Translations under genes and position numbers: made by a program | Notes under the pieces: generated by a model | Database searches by the model: none | Told to the model about the DNA's origin: nothing | The model's input: the letters and a program-made list of their open reading frames with translations, nothing else | Source of the DNA: Desulfolucanica intricata | GTDB taxonomy: Bacteria; Bacillota; Desulfotomaculia; Desulfotomaculales; Desulfofarciminaceae | NCBI RefSeq assembly: GCF_001592105.1 | Contig: NZ_BCWE01000018.1 | Location: forward strand, 1 to 64,000 | Direction of reading: 5' to 3' | DNA: 64,000 nucleotides | Shown here: positions 7,693-15,424 of the stretch, piece after piece | How positions within the stretch are numbered: position 1 is the stretch's first letter | How the letters are laid out: each line of letters begins with the position of its first letter

Positions 7693-8616
7693 ATGGTAAA
7701 ACTCGATATTGTTTCAGGCTTTTTAGGAGCTGGAAAAACAACACTAATTAAAAAAATCCTTTCAGCTTGCACTACAAATAAGGAAAAAGTAATCCTAATT
7801 GAGAATGAATTCGGCCAGGTGAGTGTTGACAGTGAAATTTTAAGGATTGAGGGTTTTCAAATCTATGAGTTATCCCGAGGCTGCGTTTGCTGCACACTTA
7901 GGGATGATTTTATTTTTACACTAAAGCAAATTTTGACCCAAAATCCAGTTCGGATAATAGTTGAACCCTCGGGTATTTTTATATTAGGAGAAATTTTTGA
8001 TTTATTTAAAGACCCTGAGATTTCATCAAAATGTTATATTAACTCTGTAACTACAGTAGTAGACGGGGTAAACTATTGCCATCAAAAAAATAGCTTCTCA
8101 AGTTTTTTGGAAAACCAAATTGCCAATGCGTCAACATTAGTAATCAGTAAAACTCAATTTCTGGAACCCTCTAAAATTCCGGAAATAGTTAAGGAACTAC
8201 AGCAGGTAAATGATACTGCCGCAATTACTTCCAAGAACTGGAGCAACCTCTCTGTTCAAGAAATTTTGCTGCTGCTTGATGGTAATACCAAGTATGCCCT
8301 CAATAATATTATTTCTTCTCCGGCCGCAGGTTTTCAGCATTCACGCCACAATCACAGTTTTGAAACACTGGGTCTTAGGACTACACGAAATATCGAAAAA
8401 CCGGAATTAGAGAATATTCTAGAACGGTTTAAACGATTAGAATATGGACACATATTAAGAGGCAAAGGTTTCATAAAGGCTAATAATACAAATCTTGAAT
8501 TCAGCTATGTGGATGGGAAATATAATATTACCAAAGCAAACTCACAGATTCCCGGAATGGTAAGTCTTATTGGTACCGGCTTACAGCGAGACAAATTAAT
8601 TGCAGCTTTTACTTAA
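7693..8616 (+). CDS. CobW/COG0523-family GTPase
   Basis: A 307-residue P-loop NTPase of the CobW family, proteins linked to zinc, cobalt or nitrile-hydratase metal delivery. It shows Walker A GFLGAGKTT (9-17), an ENEFG switch (37-41), the metal-binding CxCC in GCVCC (63-67), a Walker-B-region EPSG (91-94) and a CobW C-terminal domain after a short His-containing linker. The usual guanine-specificity NKxD is SKTQ at 152-155, so nucleotide preference may be altered. ATG lies 11 nt after AGGAGG. It is divergent from mtaC and the only plus-strand gene in this region. A role in metallating MtaB (Zn) or handling corrinoid cobalt is inference. Confidence 0.85.
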   Translation: MVKLDIVSGFLGAGKTTLIKKILSACTTNKEKVILIENEFGQVSVDSEILRIEGFQIYELSRGCVCCTLRDDFIFTLKQILTQNPVRIIVEPSGIFILGEIFDLFKDPEISSKCYINSVTTVVDGVNYCHQKNSFSSFLENQIANASTLVISKTQFLEPSKIPEIVKELQQVNDTAAITSKNWSNLSVQEILLLLDGNTKYALNNIISSPAAGFQHSRHNHSFETLGLRTTRNIEKPELENILERFKRLEYGHILRGKGFIKANNTNLEFSYVDGKYNITKANSQIPGMVSLIGTGLQRDKLIAAFT

Positions 8617-8621
8617 ATAAA

Positions 8622-8670
8622 AAAACTGCTGGAAAAACCCGGAGTTAGGTATTCCCAGCGGTTTTAAATT
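8622..8670. terminator. Bidirectional terminator between cobW-like and RACo genes
   Basis: AAAACTGCTGG (8622-8632) pairs over 11 bp with CCAGCGGTTTT (8655-8665), with A and T tracts on both sides. It serves the convergent genes ending at 8616 and 8672. Confidence 0.8.
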
Positions 8671-8671
8671 T

Positions 8672-10327
8672 TTAGGATATGCCAATTTTTTCCTCTTGTT
8701 TTGATTTCGGTATGTTTGGAAAATTCATTTGACTTACATAATTATCCATAAACTCAGGTGCGTAAGATAATTCTAAAGATACTAATGCCTTCTGTAAAAC
8801 TATTATTTCATCGGCGGCTGCCCGGCTAACCATACAGAGTCGTGCACCTTCCTTAGCGGTGTTCCCTACAAACTCTACTTGCTGCACATTTAATCCCGCC
8901 GGTAAAAGACCAATTGTTTCTAACGCCTCTTTTTTCAAATGATACCCAAAGGCACCCGCAATATAGATTTTTTTCACAGAGCTAAGTTCGATTTCCAATC
9001 GTTGAAACAGTATATCAACTGCGGCAGCTATGGCAGCTTTTGCCAGCTGAACCTGGCGGACATCTTTTTGAGTTAACATAGTCTTTGAATCCGCGTCAAT
9101 TAAAAATGCCGGCTGTCCGTCATGCTCAATCATTCTCTGGGCAAGAAAGGCCGGTAAATCATCAGATTGAGCAAATCTTCCGCTAGGAAGAATTACCCCG
9201 GACTCAACTAATTCAGCCACCAATTCCACCAACCCGCTACCACATATCCCTTTAATTTTCGCTGAGCCGATTGTTTTAATCTTAATTTGCCCGCTCTTCT
9301 CTATCTGCACACTGGAAACGGCACCATCCTCCGCCCTGCAGCCACAATGAATATTCATGCCCTCTAGGGCCGGACCGGCAGCTGAAGAAGTGGCTGCTAA
9401 CTTCCCATTAACGTTTGCAACTATTTCACCATTAGTGCCAATATCTATAAATAAAGCAGGTTCAGTTAATTTATGAAAATCTATTGCAATAACACCTGCC
9501 AAAATATCGGCACCAACAAAGGCAGACAGAGAAGGTAATAAACTGACCACGGCATTGGGAGCAGCAATACCCAACTCAGAAGCTTGATACTCCCGGTAGT
9601 CGACAAAAACTGGATTATAGGGTGCTACAGCCAGAGAAAACGGGTCTACCCCAACCAGCAAGTGCAGCATTGTATTGTTTGCTGCAACTGTAATATGGTA
9701 GATTTCTTTAGGTTGAATATCTTTTTCCTTGCATACTTTAGAGATTAGCTCATTAATCCCGCCAAGCACCAATTCTTTTAATTTTATAACATTGTCTGCA
9801 CTACCATGAGCATAAGTAATCCGTGTTATTACATCTGCTCCAAACTGTGTTTGAGGATTAAGGCAGGATGCAACAGCAACTTCTTTTCCGTCTGAGCTTA
9901 GATCAATTAATGAGGCTACTATACTGGTAGTACCAATGTCAACAGCAATACCGTAGGCTTGTTCTGACGAAACTTTAATTACTGGATCAAACTCATATTG
10001 TTTGATTTTTCCCTTTGCAATTGTTCTAAACTCTTGTTTGTCCGGTAATCTTATTTCCACGTTTCCTAATACTTTCGCTTGACATGCAAGTCGCCAACCC
10101 TCAGAGAGCTTACCTTCCAGCCGTTCTTTTTCTTCCAACTGGGGTTCAGTGAGCATACCTGATGCTTGGACTAAACATTTACCGCAAGTACCTCTCCCGT
10201 TACACATGCCTTCCAAGGGTAAATTATTTATTTCGGCTGCCTTCAAAATAGTAGTATTTTCAGGTACTTTGACCTTTAGCCCCAGCGGTTGGAATGTTAT
10301 TTCACACAATTTATCTTTCATTTTCAC
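8672..10327 (-). CDS. Corrinoid reductive activator (RACo-like, DUF4445)
   Basis: A 551-residue protein that reactivates Co(II) corrinoid proteins to Co(I) with ATP. The N-terminus is a plant-type [2Fe-2S] ferredoxin domain with C42, C48, C51 and C82. An ASKHA-type ATPase domain begins near 125 (AVDIGTTSIVASL), and the DUF4445 C-terminal part follows. This order matches RACo of Carboxydothermus and bacterial O-demethylase activators; methanogen RamA instead has C-terminal [4Fe-4S] clusters. It lies downstream of the mtgA-like gene with a 140-bp gap holding a hairpin. One copy may serve all three corrinoid proteins here (inference). Confidence 0.9.
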   Translation of the reverse strand: MKMKDKLCEITFQPLGLKVKVPENTTILKAAEINNLPLEGMCNGRGTCGKCLVQASGMLTEPQLEEKERLEGKLSEGWRLACQAKVLGNVEIRLPDKQEFRTIAKGKIKQYEFDPVIKVSSEQAYGIAVDIGTTSIVASLIDLSSDGKEVAVASCLNPQTQFGADVITRITYAHGSADNVIKLKELVLGGINELISKVCKEKDIQPKEIYHITVAANNTMLHLLVGVDPFSLAVAPYNPVFVDYREYQASELGIAAPNAVVSLLPSLSAFVGADILAGVIAIDFHKLTEPALFIDIGTNGEIVANVNGKLAATSSAAGPALEGMNIHCGCRAEDGAVSSVQIEKSGQIKIKTIGSAKIKGICGSGLVELVAELVESGVILPSGRFAQSDDLPAFLAQRMIEHDGQPAFLIDADSKTMLTQKDVRQVQLAKAAIAAAVDILFQRLEIELSSVKKIYIAGAFGYHLKKEALETIGLLPAGLNVQQVEFVGNTAKEGARLCMVSRAAADEIIVLQKALVSLELSYAPEFMDNYVSQMNFPNIPKSKQEEKIGIS

Positions 10328-10381
10328 CTCTCCTTAACAACAAAGTGTAGTCATAATATAAAAAACGCAACTAGAAAAGAG

Positions 10382-10407
10382 CCCCTTACCCGTAAAACGA
10401 GAAGGGG
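10382..10407 (-). terminator. Hairpin between mtgA-like and RACo genes
   Basis: CCCCTT..AAGGGG with an inner CGT/ACG pairing forms a hairpin followed on the minus strand by CTCTTTTCTAG. The T-tract is interrupted, so it is probably a partial terminator or a processing site that lowers RACo expression relative to the upstream gene. Confidence 0.5.
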
Positions 10408-10466
10408 AGACAAAAAAGTAGCTGGTCAACAAAGAAAAACAGTAAATTTTATTTAAATGACTAAAA

Positions 10467-11264
10467 TTAAAATTCAAACTTTTTAGCACGATAAGCTTCC
10501 AGATAATTGCAGCAGAAATCATCTCTTCCAACTAAGGTTTCAGCTACAATTAAGTTTGCCATCATCTGTTTGTCTAAGGGGTTAATAATTAAGCCATCTA
10601 ATCCTTTAGCAATTGCCATTACCGCAAAAGCCTGGTTAATATACTTGCGATTGGGCAGCCCAAAGGAAATGTTGGACAGGCCGCACATGGTGTGAACCCC
10701 TTTATAACGGGTCATAATCGCTTCAACAGCGTTCAAAAATTCTATTCCAAAACTTTTATTAGTTCCAACTGGCTGAACCAGCGGGTCAACATAAATATTT
10801 TCTATGGGTACATTATTCTTAACCAACCCATTAATTAGCTGATCTGCAATTTTTAATCTTTCATCAGTTGTTTCAGGCATCGCTCCGTCACCCATACAAA
10901 GAGCTACCACCTTTAAATCCGTGCCGGCAATAATAGGAAGTAAATTCTCATAGCGTTCTTTTTCCATTGAAATGGAATTTATCATTGCAGTACCTTTATG
11001 CACGGAAAGGGCTGCACTTATGGCATTCGGATCCGGACTGTCAATGCAGCAGGGAGCATCTGTAACTTCTTGCACAGTTGTTACCAGCCACTGAAGGTAG
11101 TCGGCTTCTTTGCCCATGAAAATACCTGCGTTAACGTCAATATAGTCTGCTCCGGCTTCACGCTGGTCAACAGCCACCTTCTTTATAGCTTCAGCATCCT
11201 TGTCCTTTATGGCTGCTGAGATTGCCTTGCGGCTGGCGTTAATCAATTCTCCTACTACTAGCAT
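10467..11264 (-). CDS. Methyltetrahydrofolate:corrinoid methyltransferase (MtgA/AcsE-like)
   Basis: A 265-residue pterin-binding TIM-barrel methyltransferase. It would move the methyl group from a methyl-corrinoid protein to tetrahydrofolate, or the reverse. Motifs visible are the N-terminal GELINASRKA, DVNAG (about 39-43), CIDSPDPNAI (about 73-82) and CGLSNISFGLPNR (about 194-206), all typical of AcsE/MtgA. It lacks the cobalamin domains of MetH. ATG follows GGGGG by 9 nt. MtgA is the betaine-pathway name in Desulfitobacterium. Here the shared upstream element ties it to mtaCB, so it may act as the methanol-pathway acceptor enzyme in place of MtaA (inference). Confidence 0.88.
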   Translation of the reverse strand: MLVVGELINASRKAISAAIKDKDAEAIKKVAVDQREAGADYIDVNAGIFMGKEADYLQWLVTTVQEVTDAPCCIDSPDPNAISAALSVHKGTAMINSISMEKERYENLLPIIAGTDLKVVALCMGDGAMPETTDERLKIADQLINGLVKNNVPIENIYVDPLVQPVGTNKSFGIEFLNAVEAIMTRYKGVHTMCGLSNISFGLPNRKYINQAFAVMAIAKGLDGLIINPLDKQMMANLIVAETLVGRDDFCCNYLEAYRAKKFEF

Positions 11265-11314
11265 AATATTATCCCCCTTTAATGTGTTTAAATATCCTGA
11301 GTAACGATTTTAAT

Positions 11315-11344
11315 AGCTAAAATTATTTATTTTCAATTTTAGCT
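11315..11344. repeat. 10-bp perfect inverted repeat upstream of the mtgA-like gene
   Basis: AGCTAAAATT (11315-11324) and AATTTTAGCT (11335-11344) are perfect inverted copies with a 10-nt spacer. The repeat lies 14 bp downstream, in transcription sense, of the shared 22-bp element, and the mtaC leader has the same arrangement. Confidence 0.6.
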
Positions 11345-11358
11345 TTTAGACAAACTTT

Positions 11359-11380
11359 TTCCCATGGATTTTCTTGTTTT
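11359..11380 (-). promoter_or_regulatory. Shared 22-bp element, mtgA copy
   Basis: Identical over 22 bases to 7447-7468. It lies about 95 bp before the mtgA-like start. A TTGTCT followed 18 nt later by TAAATA just downstream could be the promoter it controls. Confidence 0.6.
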
Positions 11381-11429
11381 AATTTGAGTAATCTTAACTT
11401 TTTAAATTTTTAAAGTTTTTGAAAACACA

Positions 11430-11457
11430 AACTTAAAAGACGGCCCGAGGCCGTCTT
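11430..11457 (-). terminator. Terminator after opuAC
   Basis: A 9-bp stem (AAGACGGCC 11437-11445 with GGCCGTCTT 11449-11457) and a 3-nt loop lies 2 nt past the opuAC stop, followed by TTAAGTTT on the minus strand. It separates the betaine transporter from the mtgA unit. Confidence 0.8.
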
Positions 11458-11459
11458 CA

Positions 11460-12362
11460 TTATTTAAGATCTTCGATTGAATCAATAGTTACATAACTGG
11501 GAACAACCAGTCCAATTTTTGCTCCTTCGAGGTTTGGTCCGAGATCAACTATCCGGTCTTTCACCTCGTTGTAGAGATCCCCGTGGGTTACCGGCAGCCA
11601 TGCGGATACAATAGCATCTAAACTACCTTGAGCAACTCCCTGCCACATTACAGCATTATCAACAGCAGTGGCCTTAACGGCAAACCCTAAGTCCTCCAAT
11701 ACATTTTTAACTACGTGTGTACTGGCAATTTCAGAGTCCCACTCAACATAACCCAACTTAATTTCTTTTCCTGCAGCAGCTGACTTATCTACATCTTGTA
11801 CCCACTCTTCCACTTTTTCCTGATTAGCAGCAATCCATTCTTTAGCAGCATCATCCGGGGACATGCCTTCACGAATCTTTAGCATAACTGCCTGCATATC
11901 GTCGGGGGTCCAGGAGAAGTTGTCCAACACCTTATTTGCCTCAGGCATGTCCTCTGCAAAACCCTTACGGGTAATGGTAGAAATGTGTTCTGCCTCACCA
12001 AAAACTCCTTTAGGATCTTCAAGATATTTTAAGTCCCACTTAGCCCACTTCCAGTGTGGTGTCCAACCGGTCACTATTACCCACTCTTGATTATTTATTT
12101 TCTTTTCCAAAGTAGCAGCCATACCGGCACTGCTGCTGTCCTGTAGATTAAAATCTAACCCATACTCTTCAATTGCACTTTCTGTTTTCTTCATGACACC
12201 GGCACCCGGTTCAATACCTATAATTTTCCCTTCAAACTTTTCTTTAACTCCGGCATCTTTTTGCCCCCCATTGGAGTTGGCACCTCCGCCACAACCAAAC
12301 AGCATTGCACTCAGAATAACCAGCATACCAGCAATACCCAGCATTTTCAAAACCTTACGCAA
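11460..12362 (-). CDS. opuAC: Glycine betaine-binding lipoprotein OpuAC
   Basis: A 300-residue substrate-binding lipoprotein of the betaine/proline-betaine ABC transporter. A signal peptide ends in LFGC (lipobox Cys24) before a Gly/Asn linker. The order IIGIEPGAG, VTGWTPHW, YVEWDSEIAS and AWLPVTHG is that of B. subtilis OpuAC, including the tryptophans that form the aromatic box for the quaternary ammonium group. The start is TTG after GGAGGAG. It is the last gene of opuAA-AB-AC, 14 nt after the permease. Substrates are probably glycine betaine or related compatible solutes. Confidence 0.92.
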   Translation of the reverse strand: MRKVLKMLGIAGMLVILSAMLFGCGGGANSNGGQKDAGVKEKFEGKIIGIEPGAGVMKKTESAIEEYGLDFNLQDSSSAGMAATLEKKINNQEWVIVTGWTPHWKWAKWDLKYLEDPKGVFGEAEHISTITRKGFAEDMPEANKVLDNFSWTPDDMQAVMLKIREGMSPDDAAKEWIAANQEKVEEWVQDVDKSAAAGKEIKLGYVEWDSEIASTHVVKNVLEDLGFAVKATAVDNAVMWQGVAQGSLDAIVSAWLPVTHGDLYNEVKDRIVDLGPNLEGAKIGLVVPSYVTIDSIEDLK

Positions 12363-12376
12363 AACTAATCTCCTCC

Positions 12377-13210
12377 TTATATTTTTTGCTTATTACTTAA
12401 ACTTTGAGTTATCCGGTCCAAGATTATAGCAATTATTACTATAGCCAGTCCGCCCTCAAATCCAACACCAACTTGTAGTCTTTGAATACCTCTTAAAACC
12501 TCACTTCCCAGACCGCCTGCTCCAATCATGGCTGCAATAACAACCATTGATAAAGCTAATAAAATACATTGATTAACTCCGGCCATAATCGTAGGAAGTG
12601 CCAAAGGTATTTGAACTTTGAACAATTTTTGGCCTGGCGTAGAACCAAATGCCTCAGCTGCTTCAATTAACTCTTCCGGAACCTGCCTGATCCCCAACCC
12701 GGTTAGACGAATGGCAGGGGGCATAGCAAAAATAATTGTAGCAATCAGTCCCGGAACATTCCCTATATCAAAAAAAATAACCGCTGGCACTAAGTACACA
12801 AATGGTGGCATAGTTTGCATAAAATCGAGTATCGGCATAACAATTTTATGTACTATGTCACTTCTGGCGGTAAGTATGCCAATTGGAATACCAATTATTA
12901 AAGCCAATATAGTCGCTGATAATACTAGAGCCAGTGTTTCCATAGAAGATTCCCACAATTGCAAATCATAAATTAACAATAATCCTAATGCTGAACCAAC
13001 TGTTAATACAGCTCTTTTACTTACTAGCCAAACTAAAACCCCAAATATAATTATAAAAAACATTGGCGGTGCCAAAAGTAGAACTTTTAAAAAATTACCT
13101 ACTAAAAAATTAATTGCGTCCGTAATAATATCAAAGAAGGGACCTAAATAAGCACTTATAAAATCTACTAAAAACTCAACCCAATCTCCAATAGGAATCT
13201 TAGGCAGCAC
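12377..13210 (-). CDS. opuAB: Glycine betaine ABC transporter permease OpuAB
   Basis: A 277-residue membrane permease with several hydrophobic helices and the binding-protein-dependent transport signature near residues 190-210 (EAAEAFGSTPGQKLFKVQIP region). The start is best placed at GTG 13210, six nt after a run of nine G. A longer reading from 13261 would lie entirely inside the ATPase gene. It overlaps opuAA by 11 nt, so the two are translationally coupled. Confidence 0.9.
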   Translation of the reverse strand: MLPKIPIGDWVEFLVDFISAYLGPFFDIITDAINFLVGNFLKVLLLAPPMFFIIIFGVLVWLVSKRAVLTVGSALGLLLIYDLQLWESSMETLALVLSATILALIIGIPIGILTARSDIVHKIVMPILDFMQTMPPFVYLVPAVIFFDIGNVPGLIATIIFAMPPAIRLTGLGIRQVPEELIEAAEAFGSTPGQKLFKVQIPLALPTIMAGVNQCILLALSMVVIAAMIGAGGLGSEVLRGIQRLQVGVGFEGGLAIVIIAIILDRITQSLSNKQKI

Positions 13211-14399
13211 TATCGTCCCCCCCCCTTCTGACAAGTCCGGCCAGAACAGCTCCACGAACAATTATCCCAACTAAACGATTATCATCATTTACTACTGCAA
13301 TGGGGTATTTAGACTCTGCCGCCAGAGGCATTAAATCATTAATAGGCGTGTCAGGAGCGACTGTGGGCACATCTTTAATTAAAATACTGCTTAGATCTTC
13401 TCTTTTTTCTTGAATAGCTTGTAGAGCATCTTCAGCCATCACCAAACCGTACAGTTTTCTGTCTTTCCCAACTACAAAGACACTGGAAATACCATTCTCA
13501 CGCATCAACCTTAAAGCAGATCTCGGCCCGTCTTTAATCTTTACTGTCGCATCCGGGCGCTTCATAACTCCTTCTGCAGTCAAAACTTTAGACATATCTA
13601 CATCTTCAACAAATCTTTCTACGTATTCATTTGCAGGATTAGTTAATATTTCTTCGGGGGTACCAATCTGAACAATTGTTCCATCTTTCATTAGTGCTAT
13701 GCGGTCACCAATTTTCAATGCCTCGTCAAGATCGTGGGTAACAAAAATAATTGTTTTATTCATTTTTTCCTGTAGCGAAAGAAGTTCATCCTGCATCTCT
13801 TTACGGATTAAAGGATCCAGAGCACTAAAAGCCTCGTCCATCAATAAAATGTCAGGGTCACTGGCTAAGGCTCGGGCTAAGCCCACTCGCTGCTGCATAC
13901 CACCGCTAAGTTGATTAGGATAACTTACCTCCCAGCCGCTTAAACCAACCAATTTTAGTGCTTCCCTTGCTTTATTAATTCTTTCATTTTTTTCCATACC
14001 TTGAATTTCCAAACCATAAGCAACATTTTCGATAATCGTACGATGAGGAAAAAGAGCAAAACGTTGAAAAACCATTCCAATTTTTTTACGTCTAATTTCC
14101 CTTAGCTGCTCATCATTACACGCAGTTACATCTTCTCCATCGATATATACCTTCCCACCGGTAGGCTCAATAAGACGATTTAATAAGCGAAGTAAAGTTG
14201 ATTTTCCACTACCGGATAACCCCATAAGCACAAAAGTTTCTCCGGCTTCCACATTAAAATTGACATTATAAACACCAACAGTCTGCCTGGTTCTTTCTAA
14301 TATTTCTTTTTTTTCAACACCTCCTTTTAATAATTTGAGAGCCTCTTCAGGATGATCTCCAAAAATTTTTATAACATCTTGTACTACTACTTTGGACAT
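13200..14399 (-). CDS. opuAA: Glycine betaine ABC transporter ATPase OpuAA
   Basis: A 399-residue ATPase with Walker A GLSGSGKST (about 59-67), signature LSGGMQQR, Walker B ILLMDEAFSALD and two C-terminal CBS domains (about 280-395). In OpuA-type transporters the CBS pair senses ionic strength or c-di-AMP. ATG follows GGAGAGAG. It is the first gene of the operon, behind a c-di-AMP riboswitch. The last codons contain a run of nine G (minus strand) that doubles as the ribosome site of opuAB. Confidence 0.93.
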   Translation of the reverse strand: MSKVVVQDVIKIFGDHPEEALKLLKGGVEKKEILERTRQTVGVYNVNFNVEAGETFVLMGLSGSGKSTLLRLLNRLIEPTGGKVYIDGEDVTACNDEQLREIRRKKIGMVFQRFALFPHRTIIENVAYGLEIQGMEKNERINKAREALKLVGLSGWEVSYPNQLSGGMQQRVGLARALASDPDILLMDEAFSALDPLIRKEMQDELLSLQEKMNKTIIFVTHDLDEALKIGDRIALMKDGTIVQIGTPEEILTNPANEYVERFVEDVDMSKVLTAEGVMKRPDATVKIKDGPRSALRLMRENGISSVFVVGKDRKLYGLVMAEDALQAIQEKREDLSSILIKDVPTVAPDTPINDLMPLAAESKYPIAVVNDDNRLVGIIVRGAVLAGLVRRGGDDSAA

Positions 14400-14475
14400 T
14401 CTATGCTCTCTCCTGTCATATTTAATTTATTTTTGTATATATCAATTAAATAATCTTGGTAACTACATAGACAAT

Positions 14476-14497
14476 AAAAAAAGCCCTTAAGGGCAGC
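14476..14497 (-). terminator. Riboswitch expression-platform terminator
   Basis: The palindrome GCCCTTAAGGGC (14483-14494) is followed on the minus strand by seven T. It lies between the ydaO aptamer and opuAA and is the probable regulated terminator. Confidence 0.7.
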
Positions 14498-14542
14498 ATA
14501 AGCTAAAGCAAAAAAACAGTAAAACATAGATACCAGTAAAAT

Positions 14543-14675
14543 CCAGCTCCCCTTACTACGCTGACGAAGTTAGCTGACGGGTTCGGGCTGTAAGTTAGCC
14601 CTAATACACAAGTAAATTCACCCCGGACGATGGTTCCCCCGTTTCTCATTCGAGAATTAAGCAGATGCAAGTTGG
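14543..14675 (-). ncRNA. c-di-AMP riboswitch (ydaO/yuaA)
   Basis: Read on the minus strand, this leader contains the conserved blocks of the ydaO aptamer: GAGAAACGGGGGAACC, GGGTGAATT, AGGGCTAAC, and GAACCCGTCAGCTAAC with TCGTCAGCG. The ends pair weakly (CCAACT with AGCTGG). It lies between a good promoter and a terminator, in front of opuAA. Established knowledge: c-di-AMP binding shuts off genes for potassium and osmolyte uptake. The transporter is therefore most likely controlled as an osmoprotectant system rather than as a carbon-source importer. Confidence 0.88.
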
Positions 14676-14698
14676 ATAATATTCATTTATAATTATAC

Positions 14699-14727
14699 AT
14701 TATACTAAATTTTTTGCTATTTGTCCA
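14699..14727 (-). promoter_or_regulatory. Promoter of the opu riboswitch/operon
   Basis: On the minus strand, TGGACA (14722-14727) and TATAAT (14699-14704) are separated by exactly 17 nt, a near-consensus sigma-A promoter that places the RNA start just ahead of the aptamer. Confidence 0.75.
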
Positions 14728-14767
14728 CAATATCTGACTTTACATAATTAATTATAAGTTATTCTTA

Positions 14768-15424
14768 TTAACATTTTGCTGCTCTTTTAAGCTCCTGCAC
14801 CGCCTTAATGGGATCGCCAGCTCCAAAAACTGCTGAGCCTGCTACTAAAACTCCGGCACCTGCCTGTACTATTAACGGAGCGGTCTTTATATTTACCCCC
14901 CCGTCAACCTGTATCTCAGGATTTACCCCCCTATTTTGGATCATAGTTTTCAACTTTTCAACTTTAGGGAGAACTTCCGGAATAAAGGCTTGTCCGCCAA
15001 AACCCGGATTAACTGTCATCAATAGTACTAAATCCAACATTGAAAGAACATATTCAACTACATCCAGCGGAGTAGCCGGATTTAAGGCTACCCCTACCCG
15101 TACACCTTTTTCCTTGATTAAAGCTACAGTACGATGCAAATGCAAACAGGCTTCGGCATGTACAGTAATTAAATCAGCCCCGGCCTGTATAAATTGCTCA
15201 ATATACCGATCAGGATTTTCAATCATTAAATGCACATCGAACAATAACTTACTGTGTGGTCTCAAAGCATTTACAATTAGAGGGCCGATGGTAATATTAG
15301 GTACAAAGTGTCCGTCCATAACATCTATATGCAGCCAATCCGCTCCGGCTATCTCTACTTTTTGCACATCTTCCAAAAGATTCGCAAAATCTGCTGAAAG
15401 AATTGAGGGAGCAACCTTAATCAC
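14768..15424 (-). CDS. rpe: Ribulose-phosphate 3-epimerase
   Basis: A 218-residue TIM-barrel enzyme interconverting ribulose 5-phosphate and xylulose 5-phosphate. Visible are SILSADFANL near the N-terminus, the metal-binding DVMDGHFVPN (about 34-43), DVHLMIENP, VNPGFGGQ and DGGVN. It starts at GTG, overlapping the rsgA stop (GTGA). Last gene of the long housekeeping operon, as in B. subtilis (prkC-rsgA-rpe). No terminator is evident before the opu promoter. Confidence 0.95.
   Translation of the reverse strand: MIKVAPSILSADFANLLEDVQKVEIAGADWLHIDVMDGHFVPNITIGPLIVNALRPHSKLLFDVHLMIENPDRYIEQFIQAGADLITVHAEACLHLHRTVALIKEKGVRVGVALNPATPLDVVEYVLSMLDLVLLMTVNPGFGGQAFIPEVLPKVEKLKTMIQNRGVNPEIQVDGGVNIKTAPLIVQAGAGVLVAGSAVFGAGDPIKAVQELKRAAKC

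Noticed and set aside
10334-10531. 65-codon minus-strand ORF between the RACo and mtgA-like genes
   Set aside because: It begins inside the mtgA-like coding region in another frame and runs through the intergenic hairpin; it has no ribosome site or recognisable sequence.
11460-12362. Circular permutation of the betaine-binding protein as a novelty
   Set aside because: The order of lobes differs from some OpuAC/ProX proteins, but B. subtilis OpuAC has the same order, so it is a known form.
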